This document shows positions 51,487 to 60,851 of a stretch of DNA of 64,000 nucleotides, in pieces (within the stretch, counting starts at the first letter, position 1; each line of letters starts with the position of its first letter). Origin of the DNA: an uncultured Ruminiclostridium sp. Lineage in GTDB: Bacteria; Bacillota; Clostridia; Oscillospirales; Ruminococcaceae. Position numbers and translations under genes: made by a program. The notes under the pieces are model-generated. The model did no database searches, was not told the DNA's origin, and worked only from the letters and a program-made list of their open reading frames with translations. The stretch spans positions 30,984-94,983 of the forward strand of contig CAJTTE010000010.1 of NCBI GenBank assembly GCA_910579265.1. The letters are read 5' to 3'.

Positions 51487-51843
51487 GGAAATCAAAAGAG
51501 CTTCGGCATATGACAAAAACCTAAAAGGCGGTATATGCGGCCCGGAAACGACAAGCGATAAAACGGGAAAGGAGAAATGTCGATTAAATGACAATAATGG
51601 TTAGGCACTTACGACGCACAATTGAATGAACCGTATGGTTTTGGCAATAGTATACCGGATTTGTTATATCGAAGGGAGAATGTATCACTTTGGCGTATCG
51701 CGAAGCAAGTGCTTCATAACACTCGATATTTCAATTTAGCCGCTTTATATGAATCGGATATTATACCGTCTTTAATTGACCTTATACTCTTGAAAACTTT
51801 TCTTACATATGATAAAATAAAGAAAAACAAAAAGGAAAAGCCA

Positions 51844-52470
51844 ATGTCAATATTCGATATATTCAAAAAGCTTGAATCAAGCAGGCCTTCATCCGCTCCG
51901 ATAGAATTTATTATAGCCGGGCTCGGAAATCCCGGAACAAAGTATGAGGATACGCGCCATAACTGCGGCTTTATGGCTGTGGAAACTCTCGCGGAGCAGC
52001 ACGGGACGCAGATCAAAAGACTGAGATTTAAATCGCTGACCGCAGAAGTGAAAATAGGAGGCAAAGGATGCCTCCTTATGAAACCCACCACCTTTATGAA
52101 CAACAGCGGCGACGCAATAGAGGAGGCTGCCGGCTTTTATAAAATATCTCCCGAAAATATCCTGATAATCTACGACGATATAAATCTTGACGTAGGCAGG
52201 CTCAGGATAAGGGCAAAAGGAAGCGACGGCGGACATAATGGAATGAAGAGCATAATACTGCGGCTGAATACTGATGCTTTCCCCCGTATAAGAATAGGCG
52301 TGGGGAAAAAACCTCATCCGGATTATGATCTTGCAGATTGGGTGCTGTCAAGATTTACAAAGGAGGAGGGAACGCTGTTGGAGCCGGCACTTATTAATGC
52401 CGCAAAGGCAGCAGAGATGATAGCCGGCGGGAAAACCGATGACGCAATGAATGTGTATAACAGGGGTTAA
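51844..52470 (+). CDS. pth: Peptidyl-tRNA hydrolase
   Basis: 208 residues. It frees tRNA from peptidyl-tRNA that drops off the ribosome. AGLGNPG (with Asn29), DTRHNCGF (catalytic His39), KPTTFMNNSG and IYDDINLDVGRLRIRAKGSDGGHNG are all present. It has an N-terminal extension of about 20 residues before the usual start of the fold (MSIFDIFKKLESSRPSSAP). AAGGAAAA before ATG 51844 supports this start; the open frame runs further upstream without a ribosome site. trmO overlaps its stop codon or starts just after it. Confidence 0.95.
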   Translation: MSIFDIFKKLESSRPSSAPIEFIIAGLGNPGTKYEDTRHNCGFMAVETLAEQHGTQIKRLRFKSLTAEVKIGGKGCLLMKPTTFMNNSGDAIEEAAGFYKISPENILIIYDDINLDVGRLRIRAKGSDGGHNGMKSIILRLNTDAFPRIRIGVGKKPHPDYDLADWVLSRFTKEEGTLLEPALINAAKAAEMIAGGKTDDAMNVYNRG

Positions 52471-52475
52471 TGCCA

Positions 52476-53162
52476 ATGTCGGAGAAAATATATATGAAAG
52501 CGATCGCTCATATACAAAGCGATTTCCCCGAAAAATTCGGTATACCGCGTCAAAGTGGGCTTACTTCTCTTGTTTCAAGAATAATTTTCGAGCCGGAATA
52601 TCGCATAAAAGAAGCCTTCAGAGGGTTGGAAGGCTTTTCTCATATATGGATATTGTGGCATTTTTCCGAATCCGACAGAGGAAGCTGGTCTCCTACGGTG
52701 CGTCCTCCGAAATTGGGCGGCAATACACGCATGGGGGTTTTTGCGACCCGATCTCCTTATCGGCCCAATTCGATAGCGATATCGGCGGTAAAGCTGGAAA
52801 AAATAGATATGGACGACTCATACGGCCCCGTTTTATATGTGTCCGGAGCTGATATTATGAACAATACCCCGGTGCTTGATATAAAGCCCTATCTTCCCTA
52901 TGCCGATTCTTATCCCGGTGCAAGCGGAGGATTCGCCCTTCAGGAAAAAATGGGGGATCTGAAGGTCGTTTTTTCTGACGGCACAAAAGAAAAGATCCCC
53001 GAATCAAAGAGAGAAGGGCTGATCGCCGTTCTTTCTCAGGATCCCCGCCCGGCATATCAAAGCGATCCCGGAAGAACATACACGATGAGCTTTGATATAT
53101 CGGAAATAAGCTTTAAGGTTCAGGAGGACGTTCTTATTGTGACCGACGTAAAGAGCAGATAG
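52476..53162 (+). CDS. trmO: TrmO/TsaA-family tRNA methyltransferase
   Basis: About 228 residues. TrmO proteins methylate N6-threonylcarbamoyl-adenosine 37 of certain tRNAs using S-adenosylmethionine. Typical sequences: EPEYRIKEAFRGLEGFSHIWILWHF, the VRPPKLGGNTRMGVFATRSPYRPNSI signature, GADIMNNTPVLDIKPYLPYAD, and the C-terminal ISQDPRPAYQ-like SQDPRPAYQSDPGRTY. ATG 52476 fits the AGGGGT site best; an ATG at 52470 overlaps the pth stop. The pairing with pth is a tRNA-maintenance theme. Confidence 0.92.
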   Translation: MSEKIYMKAIAHIQSDFPEKFGIPRQSGLTSLVSRIIFEPEYRIKEAFRGLEGFSHIWILWHFSESDRGSWSPTVRPPKLGGNTRMGVFATRSPYRPNSIAISAVKLEKIDMDDSYGPVLYVSGADIMNNTPVLDIKPYLPYADSYPGASGGFALQEKMGDLKVVFSDGTKEKIPESKREGLIAVLSQDPRPAYQSDPGRTYTMSFDISEISFKVQEDVLIVTDVKSR

Positions 53163-53365
53163 CTTTTCGGCATTTCAGCCATGGAAAGCCGACATTGTTC
53201 AACCGCTGTCTTGGGCTTGTTAAAGAGCTTTTTTTAAAGGAATGTCTAAAAATATACGGGCTTTTGTCAAATACAAAAACCGGAAAACCATCAGGTATTT
53301 TTTTAAAAGCCGTTTCATCGAATTTACAGAAGAAATCGGCGGCTCTCTTGTTAGCTTTTTAATAA

Positions 53366-53400
53366 AAAACGGTCTGTTAATAATACAGACCGTTTTTTAT
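53366..53400 (+). terminator. Terminator after pth-trmO
   Basis: AAAACGGTCTGT pairs with ACAGACCGTTTT, followed by TTTTATT. A 73-codon frame reads straight through it and so is not a gene. Confidence 0.85.
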
Positions 53401-53450
53401 TATGGAGGTTTTTCAATGAATCGTGTTTTTCAAAAGGAGATTATGCTTTT

Positions 53451-53635
53451 AGGTTGTATCTGAAACAAAGCAAATTTGTATAATTACGCTAAAAGCATGA
53501 CGATTTAAAGAAAAAAGCGGAGAAATAGGAGGGTATTTCTTAGTTAGCCCTTTGGTATAACTACCGCCATTCTCTGACCTGAATAGCGTCCGCGGTTAGC
53601 AGGAATCGTGCAATTTGCGGCTTTTCAGATAGCCC
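53451..53635 (+). repeat. R2 element, copy j
   Basis: The best-preserved plus-orientation copy: AGGTTGTATCTGAAACAAAG, TACGCTAAAAGCATGACG, GTTAGCCCTTTGGTATAAC and CAATTTGCGGCTTTTCAGAT with AGCCC. Confidence 0.85.
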
Positions 53636-53707
53636 ATAGTCTTCTATAAAATGCTTGTTTATTTTCCGGCAAGCTTCCGGTCAAGGCGTAATGGATGATT
53701 TTGATAT

Positions 53708-55045
53708 CTATCCTTTGTTTTCCGTAAGGATCACCTGAATTTCAAGTGTTTCATAGGTAGTATGAGCGAAATAACCGTTACCCGTAGTGGTGGGTCTTGA
53801 AACCGTGACCGTAATTTTGTCTCCGGCCTTCATTCCCTTTGTGGCGTCTTGTACGTCTGTTACGGACGATACGGGTTCGCCGTTGACGGCGGTAATGATA
53901 TCGCCGACTCTTAGATCGCTCTTAGCAACGGGAGCGTCCTGGTTTATTTCGGCCACCAATAAGCCCGTTGCGCCTGAGCTGAACTGGCTGACCTGCTGGG
54001 TTGTTATTCCGAGAACGGGTCTTCCCGTTATATATCCGAAATTAATAAGATCGCTTATAATTGGTTTGGCTTCATTTATAGTAATTGCAAATCCTAAGTT
54101 TTCGATGGAAGTTTCGCTTGAGAGGGAAACAAGCTTTGAGTTTACTACTCCTACCAGGTTTCCGTACATATCGAACAGTCCGCCGCCCGAATTTCCCGGG
54201 TTTATTGCAGCATCGGTCTGGATGGAGCTTAATTCATAGCCTTTTTCGGAGGCGTAGCGGTTAAGTCCGGAAACTATTCCGTTGGAAAGACTCTTTGAAA
54301 GTCCCGAAGGGTTGCCCAGCACACAGACCTCCTGACCTACGTTTAGCGATGAACTGTCACCGAGAGCTGCCGCAACAAAGGCTTCATCGCGTTTTACCTT
54401 CAGCACCGCAAGATCGGTAGCGCTGTCCGTACCGACAAGGGCGGCTTCCATTTCAACGTCCTCGTATTTTGTTACGCCGTCAGAAACGATAACCGTAATT
54501 TTTGCCGCGTCCTTAACAACATGATTATTTGTAACTATATATCCGTCGGTAGTGAAGATTACGCCGCTTCCGGCTCCCGCTTTGGTATATCCGCCGTCGC
54601 CGTATTTATCGTTGGCGTAATTATATATCATAACGATACTTTCGTTTACCTGGCGGTAAAGCTCTTCGCAGTTATATTTTACGGTGGTGTTGACCTTCGC
54701 CATGTTTTCCAGAGTTGACAGGTCGTCGCTTACGGGATTGCTGGGCTTTATGTGCTCCGGAGCAGTAATCGGCGGGAGAGAGCTTTCGGCTCCCGTATTG
54801 TTTCCGCCGGAATTTTCACCATCGTTATCCGTTATGCTGTTGTTTTCCATTCGGTTTGCTAAGTAAGAGCCGCCGAAGCCGCTTGCGCCTCCGACCACCA
54901 TTGCAGCGGCCAAAAGTCCGGCAATAAGCCCCCCGTTTACCTTTTTCTTTTTTGGCGGCTTGGGAGGCTCGGGATAGGAGCCGTTATTAAAATTGGGATC
55001 GGTGGAAAAGTTGTAGGGCTGACCTAAATTGTTATTGTCATACAT
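53708..55045 (-). CDS. HtrA/DegP-like membrane-anchored serine protease
   Basis: 445 residues: a Pro/Lys-rich cytoplasmic start, one membrane helix (about 38-60), a Gly/Asn/Ser linker, a trypsin-like domain with the triad His175 (TNNHVV), Asp211 (SATDLAVL) and Ser286 (GNSGGG), and one C-terminal PDZ domain (about 335-430; VAEINQDAPVAKSDLRVGDII). It is the standard one-TM, one-PDZ Firmicutes type that degrades misfolded exported proteins. GGAAGTAATCC lies before the ATG. Single gene. Confidence 0.93.
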   Translation of the reverse strand: MYDNNNLGQPYNFSTDPNFNNGSYPEPPKPPKKKKVNGGLIAGLLAAAMVVGGASGFGGSYLANRMENNSITDNDGENSGGNNTGAESSLPPITAPEHIKPSNPVSDDLSTLENMAKVNTTVKYNCEELYRQVNESIVMIYNYANDKYGDGGYTKAGAGSGVIFTTDGYIVTNNHVVKDAAKITVIVSDGVTKYEDVEMEAALVGTDSATDLAVLKVKRDEAFVAAALGDSSSLNVGQEVCVLGNPSGLSKSLSNGIVSGLNRYASEKGYELSSIQTDAAINPGNSGGGLFDMYGNLVGVVNSKLVSLSSETSIENLGFAITINEAKPIISDLINFGYITGRPVLGITTQQVSQFSSGATGLLVAEINQDAPVAKSDLRVGDIITAVNGEPVSSVTDVQDATKGMKAGDKITVTVSRPTTTGNGYFAHTTYETLEIQVILTENKG

Positions 55046-55213
55046 TCTGGATTACTTCCTTTCTGTAAAAACGTATCTGAATCTGTTTTCACTTTTGCTT
55101 CTATATCCGAATTATAGTATCCTTTTGTGAAAAAACCGTGTTTATTTTTTTACGGCGAAGGGAAAGTAAGAAAAAAGGATTTTGTTAAAAATATGGAAAT
55201 TCGGGGGAAGCTA

Positions 55214-55398
55214 CGGCATATCCGGTAGCAACGCAAATCGGTACAATTACGCTAAAGCATGGCGGCTTTAAGGGAAGAAGCGGAGAAATACCGGGGTATT
55301 TCTCAATTATGTCTTTAGGATAACTATCGGTATTTTTTGATCCAAAAAGCGCCCGCTGTCAATAAAATTTGTGCATTTGGCGGCTTTTCGAATAGCCA
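55214..55398 (+). repeat. R2 element, copy k
   Basis: TACGCTAAAGCATGGCGGCT, TATGTCTTTAGGATAACTAT, and TTTGGCGGCTTTTCGAATAG. The left end is diverged. Confidence 0.72.
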
Positions 55399-55452
55399 TT
55401 TTTTCGTTTAAATGGTTAATGCTTTTCCTGTGAGGAAAACCGGCAGGGCTTT

Positions 55453-56841
55453 TCACCGTTCCGGTTTGTTCAATGCGGCCGCTCCGAGGGCGATTCCGCA
55501 CTCTATTCTTTTTTTCTGCATTTCACAGGCGAGCCTGTTAGGGATCTGGACGTCGCCCTCATACTGGTAGGAATTGGCGTTGCAGCCGCCGGAACAGTAA
55601 AACCTCGCCCAGCAGTCCGAACATCCCGATTTGCTGTATATATGCGTGCCGGCAAAATAATCTTTTATTTTGCTATCGACAATCCCATCAAATATATTTC
55701 CCATTTTCCACTGCTCCATTCCTACAAATTGATGACAGGGGAAAATATCTCCGTCCGGGGTTACGGCAACATATTCGTTTCCGCAGCCGCAGCCTCTTAA
55801 TCTTTTAATTGCGCAGGGTCCCTGATTTAGATCTATCATAAAATGGAAAAAATTAAAGTTGCCCGGCTCTTTTTCCATTATTTCGTATAGTCTGTCATAT
55901 TCGGAAAAAACCGAGGGAAGATCCTTTTCGGTAATGGCATAGGGAAATTCTGTATCTGTTACGACCGGTTCAACCGAAAGCTGTCTGAATCCCAGATCCG
56001 CCATATGAAGCACATCTTCGGCAAAGTCAAGGTTATATTTGGTAAAGGTGCCTCTGACATAATAATCGGTACGGCCTTCTTTATTCCTACCCTCCACAAG
56101 CTTTTTAAATTTAGGGACAATTATATCATAGCTTCCCTTATGATTAGGAGTAAAGCGGATACGGTCATTGATCTCCTTTCTGCCGTCAAGGGACAAAACG
56201 CAGTTGGACATTTCACGGTTTATATATTCAATTTTTTCATCATCCAGAAGCATGCCGTTTGTAGTAATTGTAAAACGGAAGTTTTTACCGTGTTTTTTTT
56301 CAATGCTTCTCGCGTAATCTACGGTTTCTTTAACGGTTTCCCATGCCATAAGCGGTTCTCCGCCGAAAAAATCAAGCTCAAGGTTTTCTCTTCCGAAGGA
56401 TTTTTCTATGAGAAAATCAACAGCCTTTTTTCCTATCTCGGGAGACATTATTTTTCTGCCCGTTCCGAAATCTCCGGTTTCCGCAAAGCAATATTCGCAT
56501 CTCAGGTTGCAGTCGTGCGAAACATGAAGGCACATCGCTTTAATAGGCGCATTGAGGGTTTTATCCGCAAACTGTCTGTATTCGTCTTCGGAAAAAAGCA
56601 CTTTATCATTGTAAAGCTGCTCCAGCTCATCAAGGCATTCGCTTATTTCAGCTTTATCGTATTGAGGAAGCTTTGCGGAAAGTTCTTCAACGGTTGCTCC
56701 CAGACTGTCTCCGTTTTTTTCGGGACAGATATGATCAAGCATATCATAGACGATTTTATCTACAATATGAACTCCTCCGCTGTTTATATCAAGTACAATA
56801 TAATTTTTCCCCTGTTTGTATTTATGTATTCTTTTATCCAT
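55453..56841 (-). CDS. scfB: SCIFF peptide maturase (radical SAM, thioether-forming)
   Basis: 462 residues. A RiPP-recognition-like N-terminal domain (about 1-100) precedes the radical SAM core with CNLRCEYC (Cys111, 115, 118), and the C-terminal SPASM-type region is Cys-rich (CAIKRLRGCGCGNEYVAVTP, CHQF, CSDCWARFYCSGGCN) for two more [4Fe-4S] clusters. The family matures the six-Cys SCIFF peptide by linking Cys sulfur to backbone carbon. The matching scfA gene lies 460 bases upstream on the same strand, with a decayed R2 element in between. Confidence 0.94.
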   Translation of the reverse strand: MDKRIHKYKQGKNYIVLDINSGGVHIVDKIVYDMLDHICPEKNGDSLGATVEELSAKLPQYDKAEISECLDELEQLYNDKVLFSEDEYRQFADKTLNAPIKAMCLHVSHDCNLRCEYCFAETGDFGTGRKIMSPEIGKKAVDFLIEKSFGRENLELDFFGGEPLMAWETVKETVDYARSIEKKHGKNFRFTITTNGMLLDDEKIEYINREMSNCVLSLDGRKEINDRIRFTPNHKGSYDIIVPKFKKLVEGRNKEGRTDYYVRGTFTKYNLDFAEDVLHMADLGFRQLSVEPVVTDTEFPYAITEKDLPSVFSEYDRLYEIMEKEPGNFNFFHFMIDLNQGPCAIKRLRGCGCGNEYVAVTPDGDIFPCHQFVGMEQWKMGNIFDGIVDSKIKDYFAGTHIYSKSGCSDCWARFYCSGGCNANSYQYEGDVQIPNRLACEMQKKRIECGIALGAAALNKPER

Positions 56842-56880
56842 TCAGTACCTCTTTATGTTTTTTTGCATTTTGATCATGTG

Positions 56881-57030
56881 CTTCTCTTAAAGTCGTAATT
56901 TGCACAGATCTTACCGATTGCGGAAGCTTACTGTGTCAAAAATGCTCGAAATGTTACCGTATTTATACGTCTTTTCTTTGAAACCGGCACGTATTCGGCG
57001 AAGTTTACGAAATTGCCCGGCTTTCAGGCA
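56881..57030 (-). repeat. R2 element, copy l (decayed)
   Basis: AAAGTCGTAATTTGCACAGA, TGTGTCAAAAATGCTCGAAA, CTTTTCTTTGAAACCGGCAC and GCCCGGCTTTCAGGCAT keep the R2 order but both ends are eroded. It sits between scfA and scfB. Confidence 0.55.
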
Positions 57031-57300
57031 TATATTCAGCCGGATAAGCTTTATATCCGATAAGAATTCCGTTTTCCGGATTCTTTAACAGTAACGGGTA
57101 ATGGCGTCGAAGTTTTTAATGCCATATATCCGGCTCATATACCGCAGCTTATCAATAATGGATATATAAACCGGAAAAGCCGGGCGATAAGATCGATATG
57201 GCAGTCTGATGATCTAACCCGGTCATGGTTAATTCGGGATGCTGCCAAAACATAAAGGGAGAGCCCAGCTCCCCCTCGATTAATCAAATTAGCCCTTTGA

Positions 57301-57444
57301 TTACTTATGAGCCTCGCAGGACTGGTTGGCAACAGTGCAGGAGGTTTTGCATGCAGACTGACAAGAAGTCTGGCACTTGCCGCAGCCGCCCTTGGCCGCT
57401 GTTTCTTTAAGATTAGCCTTATTCACGGTTTTAATGTGTTTCAT
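57301..57444 (-). CDS. scfA: SCIFF ribosomal peptide precursor (47 residues)
   Basis: On the minus strand the frame starts MKHIKTVNKANLKETAAKGG and continues with six Cys at 21, 24, 28, 32, 36 and 43, ending CEAHK. This is the six-Cys-in-forty-five pattern, almost universal in Clostridia, with the fixed leader KHIKTVNKANLK. AAAGGAA lies about 10 bases before the ATG, and a TTGCAA-17-TATAAT promoter precedes it. The peptide is modified by ScfB; its biological role is still unknown. Confidence 0.97.
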   Translation of the reverse strand: MKHIKTVNKANLKETAAKGGCGKCQTSCQSACKTSCTVANQSCEAHK

Positions 57445-57482
57445 TTACAATATTTCCTTTCGTTGTTTTGCTGTTGGATATT

Positions 57483-57511
57483 ATTATATCACACGGCGCA
57501 TTCTTTTGCAA
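57483..57511 (-). promoter_or_regulatory. Promoter of scfA
   Basis: On the minus strand: TTGCAA, a 17-base spacer, TATAAT, 38 bases before the start codon. Confidence 0.8.
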
Positions 57512-57642
57512 TACCGTAAGCAAGTTTTTTTCATAAGCGGCTTCAATACCGGTGTTCATTTATAAGCTTGTATAAGCTTGCATATAACTTTATTATATGT
57601 TTGCGATTCGGTTTCAGGGCCTCAGATGCCGTGACACGTTTT

Positions 57643-57820
57643 TAAGGCAACACCGCACAATGATTGCGTGTGAATTGCGCAGTCAGATATTTCGTCAGCT
57701 TGCATAAATTGGGCGCAGGAATACTGACGTATTTCAAGGAGAATTTGTGTAAGATGACCGAAAATATGCAAGCAAGCCGCACGCAAAGCCGTCAGGCGGT
57801 CATGGTGCAGTATTGCCTTA
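57643..57820 (+). repeat. R1 element, copy 7
   Basis: 178 bp. TAAGGCAACACCGCACAATG at the left, GTGCAGTATTGCCTTA at the right. Same orientation as copies 1 and 2. The rest of the gap up to leuS has no gene. Confidence 0.9.
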
Positions 57821-58182
57821 AAATAACGGTTGTATTTACGGCCTTAAAAATTTATTGGACATATCAGAAAGCCCAAAAGTTTTTATAAAATGCTTCTAAA
57901 AAACGTATTTTTTTATTAAACTTTAAATAAACCCGAAATAAATTCTGAAAATCACCTTTTCAGAGAGGGAGGCCGCATAAGCGCGATTGGTCCTTTCATT
58001 TCCGCAGATCATATGACTCAAAGCCAATACCGATTATATATACATGAGAAGGTTTGGCGGGGGACTTGTATTTTTTAAATAAAGCGCGGTTATAAACGCT
58101 CGCGCCGTTAAGTGTCATGGAGGATTCTTTTTTCGCAGCGCCGGTGATCAAATGCCGATCTTGAAAAAATGGTGTTTCATGC

Positions 58183-58211
58183 TTGACAATGTCACCTTGT
58201 CATACTATAAT
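58183..58211 (+). promoter_or_regulatory. Consensus promoter of leuS
   Basis: TTGACA, a 17-base spacer and TATAAT. The leader is about 75 bases and shows no T-box or attenuator. Confidence 0.88.
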
Positions 58212-58294
58212 AACAGTGTATATACTCAACGAAAAAGAAAAACGGCTGTACCCGATGACTAAGCCGCAGGGAGCAGCTTGAGAGGTATTTAGCA

Positions 58295-60733
58295 ATGGAA
58301 AAAAAAGAAAGAAAATACGATTTTTCCGCCATTGAGAAGAAATGGCAGGAATATTGGGATGAGCATAAGAGCTTCCATGCCGAAAACAACAGCGTAAAGC
58401 CAAAGTATTACGCTTTGGTGGAATTTCCTTATCCTTCCGGAGAAGGGCTTCATATCGGGCATCCGCGTCCCTATACCGCTATGGATATCGTGGCGCGCAA
58501 GAGACGGCTTGAGGGTTATAACGTTCTTTTCCCCATGGGCTGGGACGCTTTCGGCCTGCCTACTGAAAATTATGCAATAAAAAACAAAATACATCCCGCA
58601 ATCGTTACTGAAAATAATATAAAGCATTTTAAGGAACAGCTTAAATCGCTGGGACTTTCCTTTGACTGGGACAGAGAGGTGAACACCACTGATCCCGAAT
58701 ACTTCAAATGGACCCAGTGGATTTTCTTGCAGCTTTATAAAAAGGGTCTCGCCTATAAAAAGGAGATGGCGGTAAACTGGTGCACTTCCTGTAAAGTGGT
58801 TCTCGCAAACGAGGAGGTAGTCAACGGCTGCTGTGAACGCTGCCACGGCGAAGTAGTGCGCCGTGTAAAATCTCAATGGATGCTGAAAATAACGGAATAT
58901 GCTCAAAGACTTCTTGACGATCTGGAGCTGGTGGATTATCCCGAAAGGGTCAAAACCTCTCAGATAAACTGGATAGGCCGTTCTACAGGTGCGGAGGTGA
59001 ATTTCAAAACCTCTGAGGGCGATACCCTGGTGGTATATACGACGCGTCCCGATACTCTTTTCGGCGCAACATACATGGTTATAGCCCCCGAGCATCCCTA
59101 TATCGAAAAATGGGCTTCATCACTGTCAAATATTGACGCCGTTCGTGAATATCAGGAAAAAGCGGCGAGAAAATCGGATTTTGACCGAACTGAAATGAAC
59201 AAGGAAAAAAGCGGAGTAAGGCTGGAGGGGGTAACCGCAATAAACCCTGTCAACGGAAAGGAAATTCCCATCTTTATATCCGACTATGTGCTTATGGGCT
59301 ATGGAACGGGAGCGATTATGGCCGTTCCGGCTCATGATACGCGTGACTATGATTTTGCAAGGGCTTTTGAACTGCCTATTATAGAGGTTGTAAAGGGAGG
59401 AGACGTAACAAAAGAAGCGTTTACCGACTGCGCAACAGGAATAATGGTAAACAGCGGATTTCTTGACGGTCTGTCGGTTGAAGAAGCAAAGCTGAAAATA
59501 AAACAATGGCTGGAGGAGCAGGGCTTAGGACATGAAAAGGTGAACTTTAAGCTTCGCGACTGGGTATTCAGCCGTCAACGCTATTGGGGAGAGCCTATTC
59601 CTCTTATATATTGCGAAAAATGCGGCTGGGTTCCCGTGCCTGAGGAGCAGCTTCCTCTGACGCTTCCCGAGGTTGAAAGCTATCTTCCCACCGATAACGG
59701 GGAAAGCCCTTTGTCCACTCTTGACAGCTTTATCAATACCGTATGCCCCCACTGCGGCGGAAAGGCAAAGCGTGAAACCGACACAATGCCTCAATGGGCA
59801 GGCTCAAGCTGGTATTTCTTAAGATACTGCGATCCCGATTTTAAGGCGGGAATTGCCTCTAAAGAGGCTTTGGATTATTGGATGCCGGTGGATTGGTATA
59901 ACGGAGGTATGGAGCATACAACTCTTCACCTTTTGTACAGCCGGTTCTGGCACAAATTCCTTTATGACCTGGGGGTCGTAAGTACTCCAGAGCCTTATAT
60001 GAAGCGCACAAGCCACGGTATGATACTGGGGAAGGATCCGGAAAATCCGGGTCAGTTTACCAAGATGTCAAAGTCGAAGGGTAATGTTATAAACCCCGAC
60101 GAGGTAGTAAGGGATTATGGAGCCGATACCGTAAGATTATATGAAATGTTTATAGGAGATTTTGAAAAGGCCGCCCCGTGGCAGGAGGAAGGCATCAAGG
60201 GATGTAAGCGTTTTCTTGACAGAGTATGGGGACTCAGGGATATAGCCGTCGAGGGAACCGGATATCGTAAGGAGCTTGAAACCGAGATGCACCGCGCTAT
60301 TAAAAAAGTGAGCGAGGATATAGAAGGCCTTAAGTTCAATACGGCAATAGCTGCCCTTATGAGTCTTCTTAATAAGTTTTATTCAAGCGGAGCAGTTACA
60401 AAGGGAGAGCTGAAAGATTTTCTGATCCTTCTTGACCCCTTTGCTCCCCATATTTCCGAGGAAATATTTGAGGAGCAAATAAACGGCGGAAAGGTAAGCG
60501 AGCAGAAATGGTGCGGCTATGACGAGGCCTTATGTACGGAGGATACGGTGGAAATAGCCGTACAGATAAACGGAAAGGTTCGCACAAAGCTTACCGTTGC
60601 CGCCGGACTTGATAAAGACGCCCTGATAGCCGCCGCTATGGAAAACGGCGAAGTAAAGAAGCTTATTCAAGATAAGCAGATAATAAAAAGCATAGGAGTT
60701 CCTGGGAAGCTCATAAACATTGTTGTAAAATAA
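58295..60733 (+). CDS. leuS: Leucyl-tRNA synthetase
   Basis: 812 residues, a class I synthetase of bacterial length. The HIGH motif is in GLHIGHPRPYTAMD, the zinc domain has CTSCKVVLANEEV and CERCHGEVV, the CP1 editing domain contains the GTGAIMAVPAHDTRD core, and KMSKSKGNV is near residue 590. The C-terminal domain ends with QIIKSIGVPGKLINIVVK. It has its own consensus promoter. No T-box is present although the tyrS region of the same window has one. Confidence 0.97.
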   Translation: MEKKERKYDFSAIEKKWQEYWDEHKSFHAENNSVKPKYYALVEFPYPSGEGLHIGHPRPYTAMDIVARKRRLEGYNVLFPMGWDAFGLPTENYAIKNKIHPAIVTENNIKHFKEQLKSLGLSFDWDREVNTTDPEYFKWTQWIFLQLYKKGLAYKKEMAVNWCTSCKVVLANEEVVNGCCERCHGEVVRRVKSQWMLKITEYAQRLLDDLELVDYPERVKTSQINWIGRSTGAEVNFKTSEGDTLVVYTTRPDTLFGATYMVIAPEHPYIEKWASSLSNIDAVREYQEKAARKSDFDRTEMNKEKSGVRLEGVTAINPVNGKEIPIFISDYVLMGYGTGAIMAVPAHDTRDYDFARAFELPIIEVVKGGDVTKEAFTDCATGIMVNSGFLDGLSVEEAKLKIKQWLEEQGLGHEKVNFKLRDWVFSRQRYWGEPIPLIYCEKCGWVPVPEEQLPLTLPEVESYLPTDNGESPLSTLDSFINTVCPHCGGKAKRETDTMPQWAGSSWYFLRYCDPDFKAGIASKEALDYWMPVDWYNGGMEHTTLHLLYSRFWHKFLYDLGVVSTPEPYMKRTSHGMILGKDPENPGQFTKMSKSKGNVINPDEVVRDYGADTVRLYEMFIGDFEKAAPWQEEGIKGCKRFLDRVWGLRDIAVEGTGYRKELETEMHRAIKKVSEDIEGLKFNTAIAALMSLLNKFYSSGAVTKGELKDFLILLDPFAPHISEEIFEEQINGGKVSEQKWCGYDEALCTEDTVEIAVQINGKVRTKLTVAAGLDKDALIAAAMENGEVKKLIQDKQIIKSIGVPGKLINIVVK

Positions 60734-60851
60734 AAAAACCGAGTTGCGGAAAGTAAATCGTTTTTCTCTCACAATAAATATTCTGTTGCCTGACAATGCG
60801 AAAAAGATAATTGACAGTTATGGTTTTCATTTTGAAAGGAGTAGAACAAGT

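Noticed and set aside
53242..53463. 73-codon frame after trmO with an AAAGGA site
   Set aside because: It reads straight through a clear terminator and has no recognisable features.
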